Assembly: GCF_002953255.1 (NCBI RefSeq)
Contig: NZ_CP026498.1
Span: 1,721,291 to 1,785,290 of the forward strand
DNA: 64,000 nt
From: Streptomyces sp. CB01881
GTDB taxonomy: Bacteria > Actinomycetota > Actinomycetes > Streptomycetales > Streptomycetaceae
Direction of reading: 5' to 3'
In this document: positions 42,608 through 51,356 of the stretch, piece by piece
How positions within the stretch are numbered: position 1 is the stretch's first letter
How the letters are laid out: each line of letters opens with the position of its first letter
Made by a program: the position numbers and the translations under genes
The notes under the pieces: generated by a model
The model's database searches: none
The model's input: the letters and a program-made list of their open reading frames with translations, nothing else
What the model was told of the DNA's origin: nothing

Positions 42608-42959
42608 GACTGCAGTCCTTGGGTCGACGGGTCCGAAGACGGGGCGACCGGCCGGGCCGCCACGTGCTGCAAGTCTGCGAGAGGACGGGCACGTGCCGTG
42701 GGCCCGCCAGGAACAATGATCATGGCCCGATCTTGGAGTGTTTCCACCAGTCACGGCGGAGCCGGACGCGGCCGCGTCCGGGCTGCGACGGGCCCCGTCC
42801 GGCCCTTCGCCCGCACTCCCGGTCCACGTTCCTGATCCCTTGCCGGGCATGACGAACCGGCACCGCCCGCACTGGAGGTCGGCCTGGCCGACTTCCAGTG
42901 CAGGGGCGGGAGGGGCGGGAGGAGTGAGCAGGGCAGGAGGGGCGAGCAGGGCGGGAGGG
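42608..42959. other. Intergenic region upstream of fabV
   Basis: A 352-base region without a gene. It contains the fabV promoter area, a 16-bp stem hairpin at 42869-42901 and a purine-rich ggggcggga repeat stretch (42902-42957) abutting the end of the caspase-like gene. Confidence 0.7.
42869..42901. terminator. Long hairpin downstream of the caspase-like gene
   Basis: GCACTGGAGGTCGGCC, one loop base, then its complement with a single mismatch: a 16-bp stem. Situated 59 bases after the stop of the minus-strand gene at 42960, it would work as a terminator without a T-tract. Confidence 0.6.
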
Positions 42960-45083
42960 TCAGCCGGCGTCGGCGGCCAGGTGGGCGAGGTGGCGTTCTG
43001 CGGCGCGGAGCTTGCGGCCGTCGGGGCCGGGGAGGTAGGCGCGCAGTTCGATGATCTCGGGGGCGATGCGGATGGCCTCCGCGCGGTCCGGGATCGCCCG
43101 CCAGCAGGCCTCGGCGTTGGTGGCGGCCTGCTGGGTCTCCGGGTGGTCCGGGCCCTGGGAGCGGAGCAGGGTCAGCGCGACCTCGCGGTAGATGTCCGCC
43201 GCCTCGATCGTCTTCCCGGCCAGGCGGCACACGTGGGCACGGACCTGACGGACTTGCAGGACCGGTTCGGAGACGGCGCCGTGCTCGGCGATCGCCTCCA
43301 GTTCGAGGGCGAAGGCGAGGTCGGTGGCGGCGGTGTGGTCCCCGGCGTCGGCGCTGCGGACGATCCGGCCGATCACCTCGCGGTAGTCCGCGCGGGGCTT
43401 CGAGGCGCCCGCTTCGGGGGCCTCGGACGCGGGGGCCTCGGACGCGGCGGTCTCGGACGCGGCGGTCTCGGACGCGGCGGTCTCGGACGCGGCGGCGTCG
43501 GACTCAGGGGTCTCGGGCGCGGCGGCCTCGGGCTCGACGCGAGCGGGGTCGACGGGGGCCGGCGCCTCAGCCTCGGGCACCACGTCCCTGGGCGCCTCAA
43601 CCTCCGGCACCGCAGTCTCCGGCGCCTCAACCGCCTGCACCGCGTCCGTCGGCGTGTGCTTGTCGAGGGTGACGACGCCGCCCGAGGTGGGGCGCCAGGC
43701 GTAGGCCTTGAGCAGGTCGACGGGGTGGGCCGGGGGCGGGGGTGTGGGCGGGACGCCGGGCTTGAGGAGGTGCACCGGGCCGTCGGACGGCGGCACGGGC
43801 GCGGCAGCCGGTACGCCGGCCGGTGCCGCCGCGGCAAAGGTGGCCGCGGCGGGCTTGTCCAGCGTGACGGCGGGCCGCGGTGCCGGGACGGCATCGCGCG
43901 GAACGGCGTCCCGCGCCCCCTCGTCGTGCTCGGCCGGCGGGCGGGGCAGCACGGCGGCCGGGCGCGGGCCCTCGTACGGGGTGGCGTCGACGACCGGGCC
44001 GTCCGTACGGCGGGCCGTGTTGCGGAAGAACGGACGGTTCGGCGCGTGCGTGGCGAGGATGACGACGTCCGGGCGCAGCACCGAGTACACCTGCTGGCGC
44101 AGCTGTTCGGGGGCGAGGACGGTGTCCGCGCCCGGGCGGCCGCCGTGCAGGGCCTCGATCAGCGCGCGGGTGAAGGTGCCGATCTGCTCCGGGTCGGGGC
44201 TGACCACGGCCCAGAGCGGGAGGCCGTCGGTGAGCGGGGAGACGGTCCCCTGGAGGAACGGCAGGGCGTTCTGGTCGGCGCTCAGGTCCGCGATCACCAG
44301 GGTCTGCCACTCGGCCGGCCGGTGCCGCAGTTCGCCGGCGATGGACTGCCAGGCGAGGCCGTCCTGCCGGACGCTGCCGGGCTTGGAGTCGCGCAGGGTG
44401 AGGTGGAGCTGGCCGCCGCGCTTGTCGGCGAGCAGGTGGCCGCCGAGGTGGACGAGCAGCGGTCCGGGGTGCCGGGCGGCGGCCCGGAGATGGGCGAGCA
44501 CGGTGTGCGGGTCGCTGGCCGCGGGGAGGTGGACGGCGTCCACCGCGTCGGCCGCGAGCAGGACCTGTGGGGAGACGGCGGCGAGCATCGCGGACAGTAC
44601 GGGCGCCTGGACCGGTCCGCCGCGCCCCCAGGTACGGCGGCCGGAGTTGCCGTAGCCGCCCTCGACGACCAGGATGCGCCCGCGCGGCGCCGTCCCGAGG
44701 CCGCCCGGGCCGACGGGGACTCCGTGGGCGGGAGTGGTTCCCGGGAGCGGGACGGTGAACGGCAGCGGCGTCGCCGACGGCGGCGGGGCCACGACGGACA
44801 GACCGGTGACGGTCCATCCGGTCGGTGGCGCCGGCGGGGCCGCCGGAGCCTGGACGGATACCGACCCCTGGCCGGGCGCCGACCCCTGAACGGGTACCGA
44901 CCCCTGGACGGGTGCCGGAGCCTGGACGGGTGCCGGAGCCTGCGCGGGCGGCTCGTACAGCGCGGCCGGTCCCGGCGGGTGCTCCTCGTACGGGTTGCGC
45001 GCAGGGCCCGGCGGCACGGCGTCCCAGGGCCCCGTGTCGGCCACGGGATCGGGACTGCCGGGGACAGCCGTCGTCTCCGCCAT
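42960..45083 (-). CDS. Degenerate caspase-like/CHAT-like domain protein (paralogue A)
   Basis: A 707-residue protein not recognised by name. Residues 1-130 are Pro/Ala/Gln-rich. Residues about 135-330 look like an alpha/beta domain with caspase-like order: RILVVEGGYG, then PLLVHLGGHLLADKRGG at the place of the SGHG strand, then TLVIADLSADQN at the place of the catalytic-Cys strand, where no Cys is found. Residues about 420-580 are Pro/Ala-rich with (AASET)n repeats. Residues about 590-707 are helical and TPR-like. A related but shorter protein lies at 58679-59551, at the far side of the pilus genes. No signal peptide or membrane helix is evident. Confidence 0.7.
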   Translation of the reverse strand: MAETTAVPGSPDPVADTGPWDAVPPGPARNPYEEHPPGPAALYEPPAQAPAPVQAPAPVQGSVPVQGSAPGQGSVSVQAPAAPPAPPTGWTVTGLSVVAPPPSATPLPFTVPLPGTTPAHGVPVGPGGLGTAPRGRILVVEGGYGNSGRRTWGRGGPVQAPVLSAMLAAVSPQVLLAADAVDAVHLPAASDPHTVLAHLRAAARHPGPLLVHLGGHLLADKRGGQLHLTLRDSKPGSVRQDGLAWQSIAGELRHRPAEWQTLVIADLSADQNALPFLQGTVSPLTDGLPLWAVVSPDPEQIGTFTRALIEALHGGRPGADTVLAPEQLRQQVYSVLRPDVVILATHAPNRPFFRNTARRTDGPVVDATPYEGPRPAAVLPRPPAEHDEGARDAVPRDAVPAPRPAVTLDKPAAATFAAAAPAGVPAAAPVPPSDGPVHLLKPGVPPTPPPPAHPVDLLKAYAWRPTSGGVVTLDKHTPTDAVQAVEAPETAVPEVEAPRDVVPEAEAPAPVDPARVEPEAAAPETPESDAAASETAASETAASETAASEAPASEAPEAGASKPRADYREVIGRIVRSADAGDHTAATDLAFALELEAIAEHGAVSEPVLQVRQVRAHVCRLAGKTIEAADIYREVALTLLRSQGPDHPETQQAATNAEACWRAIPDRAEAIRIAPEIIELRAYLPGPDGRKLRAAERHLAHLAADAG
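43425..43503. repeat. 15-bp repeats coding for (AASET)n in the caspase-like gene
   Basis: Consecutive near-identical 15-bp units (cggtctcggacgcgg) encode Ala-Ala-Ser-Glu-Thr pentapeptides in the linker of the 42960-45083 protein. Confidence 0.85.
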
Positions 45084-45625
45084 CTCTGGTCACCGCCCCG
45101 CCCCGCCGCCCAGCGGCGTCTGACTTCCTGCCCCGTGATGCCGACCACCACGTCCGTCTGCGCCACCCTACGAGATCCCGGCACGCCCGAGCCAGGCCGG
45201 GGCGGTGATCAAGGCCCGGCCGGCGTCGCGCGCGCTCCGCGCCGCCCGTCGGCCGGTGGCCCCGGCACCGTCGGCCGTCCCCGCCCGGCACCGCGTCAGG
45301 CGGTGTCCGCCCCGCCGGCGCCGTCCGCCGACGCCGGTCGGCGAGGGGCCAACGGGTCTTCCTGCCGGGCCAGTTGCCCACGGTGCTCGTCCGCCCAGGC
45401 GCCGAGGCCGAGCAGGGCCGTGTGCAGTGAGCGGCCGAGGCCGGTCAGTGCGTACTCGACCCGGTACGGCGGCCGGGTGTGCGCGGTGCGGCCGACGACC
45501 CGGACGGCCCGGACGGCTCGGGCGGCTCGGGCGGCTCGGGCCGCGACGCGCCCGCCGAACGGAGCAGGAGGCAGCCGTGACGGCCCGGGCCGCCGGTGCA
45601 CCGCACACCGACGACTGGAGAGGCG
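45084..45625. other. Intergenic region with regulator remnant
   Basis: A 542-base stretch between the caspase-like gene and the LysM-BTAD gene. The only recognisable content is the HxlR fragment (45296 to about 45490). The rest is GC-rich sequence without a convincing frame. Confidence 0.7.
45296..45490 (-). pseudogene. Truncated HxlR-family regulator
   Basis: The minus-strand frame ending at 45296 contains GRTAHTRPPYRVEYALTGLG followed by RSLHTALLGLGAWADEH, which is the conserved C-terminal wing and helix of HxlR winged-helix regulators. The N-terminal half with the recognition helix is missing: upstream the frame dissolves into Ala/Arg low-complexity sequence made of cggctcggg repeats. No start codon with a ribosome site fits. 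Best read as a decayed gene that lost roughly its first 55-60 codons. Confidence 0.65.
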
Positions 45626-48600
45626 TCACGCTCCCGACAGGAGGTCGCGGAGCAGGGCGACGGTGTCGGCGTCGAGGTTGCGGCCGGTGCGGCGGCTGAG
45701 GGCGTCGAGGCGGTTGACGGCGCGGACGAGTTGGTCGCGGGCGCCGGCCGAGGCGTAGGCGTAGAAGAGGTCACGGTGCAGGAGTTCGACGTCCGGGGCG
45801 ACGGCGAGGCCGCGGAAGACGGCGGCCTCGGCGCTGCGGTGGTCGCCGTACTGGAGGCGGCGGGCGGCGAGTTCGTGGGCGGTGTCGACGATCGCGGCGA
45901 TCATGTCCTGCCGTTCGGCCTCGGCCCAGCCGTAGGCGGCGGGCGGGGCCTCGGCGAACGGGGCGCCTCGGACGAGGGCGAGGGCGTGGGCGAGGGCCGC
46001 GTCGGCGGTGGCGCTGGTGCTGCGCATGCCGCGGCGGTAGAGGCTGCGGAACTCGTCCCAGTCGCAGGTGACGGTCGGGGCGAAGGTGTAGCCGTCGGGG
46101 GTGTCGGTGGGCAGGAAGGCCCGGCCCTCGGCCGAGCTGCCGAACCAGGCCGCCAGGTCGGCGAGTTTGCCCGGCAGCGGGCTCTTGGCGTCGGCGGCGG
46201 TGGGGTGCGGGTCGAGGTGGGCGGCGCCGGGGTGGAGGTCGTGGTCGAGGGCGTTGTGGTCGGCGCCGGGTCGCAGGGCGAGGTAGGCGGCGAGTTCGGT
46301 GAGCCGGGGCAGGACGGCCGGTTCGGCGGTGCCGGCGGCGCCGGCGACGTCGACCGGGCCGAGCAGCCTGATCCGGGGGGCGTTGCGGGTGGCGTGGGCT
46401 TCCGGGGAGCGGAGGATGGCGAGCAGGTCGTCGCTGTCACTGCGGCCGGGGGCGGTGCGGGCCGACGGCGCGGCGGGGCCGCCGTCCTGCTGCGGTGACG
46501 GCTCGGGGGCCGGCTGCGGGCGGGCGGGTGTGCGCGGGTCGACGCCGGTGGGCGCGGGTGCGGGGTCGTGCGTCGGCACCGGCTCGGGGACCGGCGACGC
46601 AGCGCGCCCGGGGGCGGGTTCCGGAGCGGGCTCGGGCAAGGGCTCGGGCGAGGGCTCGGCGGGCTGCACGGGCCGGACGGGCTGCACCGGGACGACCACG
46701 TCGGCCCCGGACGGGAGCCGGAGGTTCTGGGTGGTCTCGTCCAGGTCCTCCTCCCCCTCGCCTCCCGTTCCCGGCTCCGCTCCCGCACCGGCTCCGGTGC
46801 CCGAACCTGCATGCAGCCCCAGGCCGTTGGCCAGGAAGCGCGCACCCGGGCCGCCCGGACCGCCCGGGCTCCCCGAGGCGCCCGAAGCACCCGGGCCGGC
46901 CGCGGCACCGGCGGAACCGGCTGCACCGGCTGTTCCGGCGGCGGGCGCAGCCGGGTCGGTGCCCGCGAACGGGCTGACGCCGGTGCCGATGACCCGGGCG
47001 AGCAGACGCGGGCCGGCCGCGCCGGGGCCGCCGCCGTCGCGCTCGCCCGGACCGGCCCCGACCGCCGCCAGGACCGGGACGGGGGCCGGGAGTTCCGCCG
47101 GTTCGAGGTCGATGCCGGGACCGTCGAGGGTCCAGGCCGGGGCGGGGTACTGGGTGGTGTCGTCGGCGGCCCGGAGCAGTTCGGCGACCTGCTCGTACTG
47201 CCCGCCGGTGAGGCGCTGGAGCTCCAGGGTGAGGTGCAGGCCGGGGATGGTGGCCTGGCCGGTGCTGGGCAGGGTCCAGCGGGCGACCGGGCCGGTGCCG
47301 CGCTCGGGCGCGCGGGTGATCACGGCGACGCAGGTCCGCGGGCGGGCGTCGAGCAGGCGGCCGAGTTCGGCGGGGATGTCGCCGCCCGGCTGGTGGGCGC
47401 AGAGCACGATCTCCGGGATCCAGGACTCGTCGGCCTGGCCGCGGCTGCGCGCGTCCCGGGGGCTGGCGGCCTCCGCGGCGACCAGGGTGGCGCGGGCCTT
47501 GGCCGTGCGCGGGCCGAGGGCGGTGAGCGCCGCCTCCAGGGTGGGGTGACGGTGGATCCGTTCGGCGGCCGGACCGCTGATCGGCAGCTCCTCGGCGAGG
47601 TCGACCAGGTGCAGGTGGAGACGGTCGGCGAGCGGGCTGTGGGCGAGCTCGACAGCCAGGGTGCGCAGCACGTCGCGGGCGTCGTCGGGGTGCCCGGAGA
47701 GGTGGAGCAGACGGACGGTCTCCAGGTCGGCGAGGACCACCGAACCGTCCGGGCCGGTGCCGAGGGTGACCAGGGCCGGATAGGGCGCGGCGGACTTGCG
47801 GGCCTGGGCGGGCGAGAGCAGGTCGGCGGAGTCGGCCGCGCACCACCAGACGTTGGGGGCGTGGGCGGCGCGGAACGGCGCGATCGGGGCGGCCGGGCCG
47901 GAGAGGTGCAGTTCGACGGTGCCGCCGGGGGTGACCCGGGCGGCGACGATGACGGGCAGGCGCTTGCCGCCCCGGACGGTGTTGCGGGCCATGGTGCGCA
48001 GGGCGCGGTCGAGCAGGTCGAGGCCGCGGTCGTCCTGGCGGGCCTTCAGCTCGGCCTCGAAGGCGGCGGCGGGCGCGGCCGGCAGGGCGATGCGGTGGCG
48101 GGGACGGCGGGCGCGGAGCTGGGTGCCGCGCTTGTGGGCGACGGTGCCGATCATCATGGCGGCGAGCAGCACGCCGACGGTGGAGGCGGCGAGCGCGACG
48201 GTGTAGTCGTCGCTGGGGGCCGCCTCGGTGTGCGCGGCGGGGGCCGGGGCGTGGGTGGTCGGCGGGGTGGGCGCGGGCGTGTGCGCCGGGGCCGGGGCCT
48301 GGGTGGCAGGCGCCGGGGTGGCCGGGGCCGGCGTCGCAGGGGCCGGAGGAGCCGGAGGTGCCGGGGCAGGCGCGGGTGCGGGTGCGGGTGCCGGGGCGGG
48401 TGCGGCAGCGCCCGGCACCGCCAGCACCATCCCCGGTACCACCATGTCCGGGTCGGTCAGCCGCTCCCCGTCCGGCGCCTGGACGCCCTTGTTCGCCTCG
48501 AACAGCTTCGGCCAGGCCTCGGCATCCCCCAACTCCCGCTGGGCGATGGCCGACAGGCTGTCCCCGGCCGCCACCGTCACCGTGCCGTGCCCGGCCGCGG

Positions 48601-49489
48601 CGCCACCGTCGACCCCCGTCTGCGGCGCACTCGGCGCGGGAGCGGGCCCGGGAGCCGGCGCAGGAGCAGGAGCAGGAGCAGGCGACGCATCCGCCTTGGC
48701 ATCACCCGGCATCACCAGCTCCCACCCCGGCTGGATCGGCCGGTCGGCGTCGAACCGGGTGCCCGAACCGTCCATCACCCGCCCGTCGTTGAGCTTCGCG
48801 ATCTCCACCCACCGCTCTCCCGAACCGAGTTGGCGCTCGGCGATGGACCAGAGGCTGTCCGCTGGCCGGGAGTCCCGGACGGTGTACGTGGGGTGCTGGT
48901 CGGCGGCGGGCGCGAGCGCGGGCGCGGCCTGGGCCGCGGGCAGTGCGGCCCGCTGCGCGCCGATCGTCAACTGGGCCGGGGCGGAGAAGGCCTGGGCACG
49001 CTCGGGGGTGGCGGCGAAGGACGATCCGGCCACCGGCAGCAGCGCGATCACCGAGCCGACCAGGCCGGCGGCCAGCCGCTGGCTCCAGCCGAACGCCGGG
49101 ATCCGCCGGGCGATCCGCCCGCGCAGCTGGGCCGGGATCTCCAGCAGGACGGAGAGGGCGAAGCAGAGCCAGCCCAGCCAGCCGACCACGACCAGCAGCC
49201 AGAGGAAGAGCCGCCCGTCGTCGGGGCTGGTCAGCGCCTGCCCGATGCCGTCCGGCGCGACGTCGCCCATCGCGGCGACGGCCTGGGTACCGTACAGCAG
49301 CAGCGCGGGCACGCCGGCCAGCAACGCGCACAGCGTGAGCAGCGCCGCGACGGCGGTGAGCAGGGCCCCGCCCCGGCCGCCACGGCGCGACGGCAGCGCC
49401 GCCGGGCGCCGGCCGGGCCCCGGGTCGGCGGGCCCGCCGCGGGCCGAACGTCCGGCGCGGGCTTGGTCCTTGGCACGTGGCGCGACCAT
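45626..49489 (-). CDS. LysM and BTAD domain membrane protein
   Basis: A 1287-residue protein at the end of the Tad operon. The N-terminus has three or so hydrophobic helices (about 42-70, 92-120, 140-160). Two LysM modules follow (about 205-265 and 310-360: SLWSIAERQLG and SLSAIAQRELG), then a Pro/Ala spacer, another membrane helix (about 445-465), a long mixed domain, a Gly/Ala/Pro-rich linker, and at the C-terminus a winged-helix start (IRLLGPVDV) with a bacterial transcriptional activator domain (BTAD) of TPR helices. LysM binds peptidoglycan; BTAD is usually seen in SARP regulators. The start overlaps the TadG stop by one base. Confidence 0.88.
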   Translation of the reverse strand: MVAPRAKDQARAGRSARGGPADPGPGRRPAALPSRRGGRGGALLTAVAALLTLCALLAGVPALLLYGTQAVAAMGDVAPDGIGQALTSPDDGRLFLWLLVVVGWLGWLCFALSVLLEIPAQLRGRIARRIPAFGWSQRLAAGLVGSVIALLPVAGSSFAATPERAQAFSAPAQLTIGAQRAALPAAQAAPALAPAADQHPTYTVRDSRPADSLWSIAERQLGSGERWVEIAKLNDGRVMDGSGTRFDADRPIQPGWELVMPGDAKADASPAPAPAPAPAPGPAPAPSAPQTGVDGGAAAGHGTVTVAAGDSLSAIAQRELGDAEAWPKLFEANKGVQAPDGERLTDPDMVVPGMVLAVPGAAAPAPAPAPAPAPAPAPPAPPAPATPAPATPAPATQAPAPAHTPAPTPPTTHAPAPAAHTEAAPSDDYTVALAASTVGVLLAAMMIGTVAHKRGTQLRARRPRHRIALPAAPAAAFEAELKARQDDRGLDLLDRALRTMARNTVRGGKRLPVIVAARVTPGGTVELHLSGPAAPIAPFRAAHAPNVWWCAADSADLLSPAQARKSAAPYPALVTLGTGPDGSVVLADLETVRLLHLSGHPDDARDVLRTLAVELAHSPLADRLHLHLVDLAEELPISGPAAERIHRHPTLEAALTALGPRTAKARATLVAAEAASPRDARSRGQADESWIPEIVLCAHQPGGDIPAELGRLLDARPRTCVAVITRAPERGTGPVARWTLPSTGQATIPGLHLTLELQRLTGGQYEQVAELLRAADDTTQYPAPAWTLDGPGIDLEPAELPAPVPVLAAVGAGPGERDGGGPGAAGPRLLARVIGTGVSPFAGTDPAAPAAGTAGAAGSAGAAAGPGASGASGSPGGPGGPGARFLANGLGLHAGSGTGAGAGAEPGTGGEGEEDLDETTQNLRLPSGADVVVPVQPVRPVQPAEPSPEPLPEPAPEPAPGRAASPVPEPVPTHDPAPAPTGVDPRTPARPQPAPEPSPQQDGGPAAPSARTAPGRSDSDDLLAILRSPEAHATRNAPRIRLLGPVDVAGAAGTAEPAVLPRLTELAAYLALRPGADHNALDHDLHPGAAHLDPHPTAADAKSPLPGKLADLAAWFGSSAEGRAFLPTDTPDGYTFAPTVTCDWDEFRSLYRRGMRSTSATADAALAHALALVRGAPFAEAPPAAYGWAEAERQDMIAAIVDTAHELAARRLQYGDHRSAEAAVFRGLAVAPDVELLHRDLFYAYASAGARDQLVRAVNRLDALSRRTGRNLDADTVALLRDLLSGA

Positions 49490-49962
49490 CAGTCGGTCTC
49501 CGCTTTCTCGACTCCGTGGACGAGGGTGGCAGTCCCCTTGCCCGTGACCTTCTGCTTGCCGAGCTCGCCCAGCAGGGCCGGCTTGTAGTCGGCCTCCACG
49601 GTGACGGTGACGGCCTTTCCGTCCGGCGAGAACGACACGCCCGCCGCCTTGAGGTGATAGAGGGCGAGGTAGCTGTTGGCGGCGTCCTCGACGTACTGCT
49701 GCTTGACCCGGTAGCCCTCGCCGCTGAGCACACCGGCCTCGTCGAGCTGCTGGCCGCCGACCCGGGCGGCCTCCTGGGCGTAGGCGTCGGTGCGTTCGGC
49801 AACGCGCAGCCGGCCGCCGGCGTCCACGACGAGGGCGATGACCAGGACCAGGAAGGCCGCGCAGATCGCCACGAAGATGGCCATCGCACCCCGGTCCGAC
49901 CGACCGCGCGTCCACTCCCGGACACCGCGGCCCCGCCGTTCCCCCCGGGGTCCGCGCGCCAT
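49489..49962 (-). CDS. TadG-like Flp pilus assembly protein
   Basis: A 157-residue protein with the TadE/G N-terminal pattern: a basic start, RSDRGAMAIFVAICAAFLVLV as a single membrane segment following a Gly cleavage-like position, then an extracellular alpha/beta tail. It would act as a minor pilin in the Tad pilus. GGGAGGGGAG precedes the ATG at 49962. A 151-base gap separates it from the preceding TadE gene. Confidence 0.85.
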   Translation of the reverse strand: MARGPRGERRGRGVREWTRGRSDRGAMAIFVAICAAFLVLVIALVVDAGGRLRVAERTDAYAQEAARVGGQQLDEAGVLSGEGYRVKQQYVEDAANSYLALYHLKAAGVSFSPDGKAVTVTVEADYKPALLGELGKQKVTGKGTATLVHGVEKAETD

Positions 49963-50113
49963 CACGCTCCCCTCCCGCACGTTCGTCTCCCCACCGGTCC
50001 CCGCCGGAACCGCTCCGCCTCGCACCTGCCGCCCCCGGGAGCCCTCCGCTTGCGTCTCCCCCGCCCGGGGCGTCCCCAATCCCCGCCCGGGAACCTCGTC
50101 CGCACCGGCCGTC

Positions 50114-50602
50114 TCACCCGCCCCGGTAGCGGTCGACCACCGAGGTGAAGCTGCCGGTGAGCGTCTTCGTCCCGGGCATGCCGGGCCCCGGCACCAGGTC
50201 GCTCAGACCCACCTCGCACACCACGGTCACCTCGACGGTGGCCATCACGACGCCCCGGCTCTCCAGCTGCCCCGGCTTCCAGGTGACCTTGCTCGTGCGG
50301 CAGTCGACGCCCTGCTGCTGGAGGGTGGCCCGGGCGGTCCGCTCGACCAGTTCGTCCATCCCGGCGGCGCTGCGCACCAGCGACGCCGTCCGGGCGGCCG
50401 AGCGGGCCGCCGCCTCCACCGTGCCGGCCGCGGTCTGCACCCGGCCGGCGGCGACGGCGACCAGGATCAGCGCGACGACGCCCGGGGCGACGACCGCCGC
50501 CTCGATCGCCACGCCGCCGCCGTCGCGCCCGCGCCCCGACCGGGCGGTCCGCCACGCCGCGAACCGCCGCCCCCACCCGGGGAACCCGGCCGCCCGCCTC
50601 AC
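50114..50602 (-). CDS. TadE-like minor pilin (second copy)
   Basis: A 162-residue protein. A short basic N-terminus precedes a pseudopilin-like segment (GGGVAIEAAVVAPGVVALIL) with the Glu typical of TadE-type prepilins; the rest is exposed and contains two cysteines (DCRTSK and VVCEVG) that may bond. The GTG at 50602 overlaps the stop of the upstream TadE gene by four bases. Confidence 0.85.
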   Translation of the reverse strand: MRRAAGFPGWGRRFAAWRTARSGRGRDGGGVAIEAAVVAPGVVALILVAVAAGRVQTAAGTVEAAARSAARTASLVRSAAGMDELVERTARATLQQQGVDCRTSKVTWKPGQLESRGVVMATVEVTVVCEVGLSDLVPGPGMPGTKTLTGSFTSVVDRYRGG

Positions 50603-51009
50603 GGCACCGCCTTCGGCGGCAGGAACCGCTCGCGCGGCGCCTCCGCGTACTGGGTGACGGTCGGCTTGAGGAACGGGACGACGGAGGGGGCGGTCAGCTC
50701 CACCGTCACCCGGATCAGCTCCGGTGTGCTGCCGTCCTTCGTCACCCGGTACTCCCGGACGCCCTGCCGGCCGAGGAAGTCCTCGGCCTGCCTGGTCGCC
50801 GCCTCGTCCTTGGCCCCGTCGCTCCGGTTCCCCTGCACGCGTCCGGCGTCCACGCCCTCGCGGGCGGCGGTGAGCGCGACCTGGCGGTAGTACCACCACA
50901 TCGACGCCTGGACGACGAGCAGGATCAGCACCAGGAGGACCGGGAAGACGATGGCCAGGCTCAGGCTCACCGATCCGCGGTCGTCACGGCGACGGGGCCG
51001 GTGCCTCAC
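50599..51009 (-). CDS. TadE-like minor pilin
   Basis: A 136-residue protein with the TadE motif: DDRGSVSLSLAIVFPVLLVLIL, one membrane helix, then the RQVALTAAREGVDAGR segment common to TadE proteins. GTG start overlapping the preceding pilin stop (GTGA). Confidence 0.88.
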   Translation of the reverse strand: MRHRPRRRDDRGSVSLSLAIVFPVLLVLILLVVQASMWWYYRQVALTAAREGVDAGRVQGNRSDGAKDEAATRQAEDFLGRQGVREYRVTKDGSTPELIRVTVELTAPSVVPFLKPTVTQYAEAPRERFLPPKAVP

Positions 51010-51290
51010 GTGGCCGCGCCGGCACCCGCGCCGGGGAGGTTCGGGTCCTGCTCGACCTTCTTCACGACCTTGTCCTTCAGCGCGTACAGCGCCACCGCGA
51101 CGGCTCCGGCGACGAAGACCAACGCGATGACGGCGAGGGCGAGTTCAATGCTGATCGCACCGCGGTCGCCGCGCGCCCGGGCGGCCCTGACCCGGCCGAC
51201 CCGGAACTGGAAGAGCAGCAGCGCGAACTGGACGGGCAGCAGCGTGGGCCGGATCAACCGGCCTGCCAGGGCCTTCAACTGGTCGGACAT
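51006..51290 (-). CDS. Flp-type pilin-like small protein
   Basis: A 94-residue protein. A basic N-terminus with one hydrophobic patch is followed by RGDRGAISIELALAVIALVF, a pilin-type Gly/Ala cleavage region with Glu at the expected +5-like place and a hydrophobic helix, and a short charged tail. Its N-terminal extension (about 40 residues) is long for a Flp prepilin. It is the best candidate for the major pilin subunit here. GGGAG precedes the ATG. Confidence 0.75.
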   Translation of the reverse strand: MSDQLKALAGRLIRPTLLPVQFALLLFQFRVGRVRAARARGDRGAISIELALAVIALVFVAGAVAVALYALKDKVVKKVEQDPNLPGAGAGAAT

Positions 51291-51336
51291 CGGGGACTCC
51301 CGGGGTTGGGGTGGTGTCAGCCGCTCGGTCGGTGTG

Positions 51337-51356
51337 GCAGGTCCCGCGTGACCTGC
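51337..51356 (-). promoter_or_regulatory. Hairpin between tadC and the pilin gene
   Basis: GCAGGTC-N6-GACCTGC, a perfect 7-bp stem, begins right after the tadC stop in the 66-base gap before the pilin gene. It could stabilise or attenuate the downstream pilin message. Confidence 0.4.

Noticed and set aside
46568..49588. A 1006-codon plus-strand frame antisense to the LysM-BTAD gene
   Set aside because: Gly/Arg/Asp-rich shadow without domains; LysM and BTAD signatures lie on the opposite strand.
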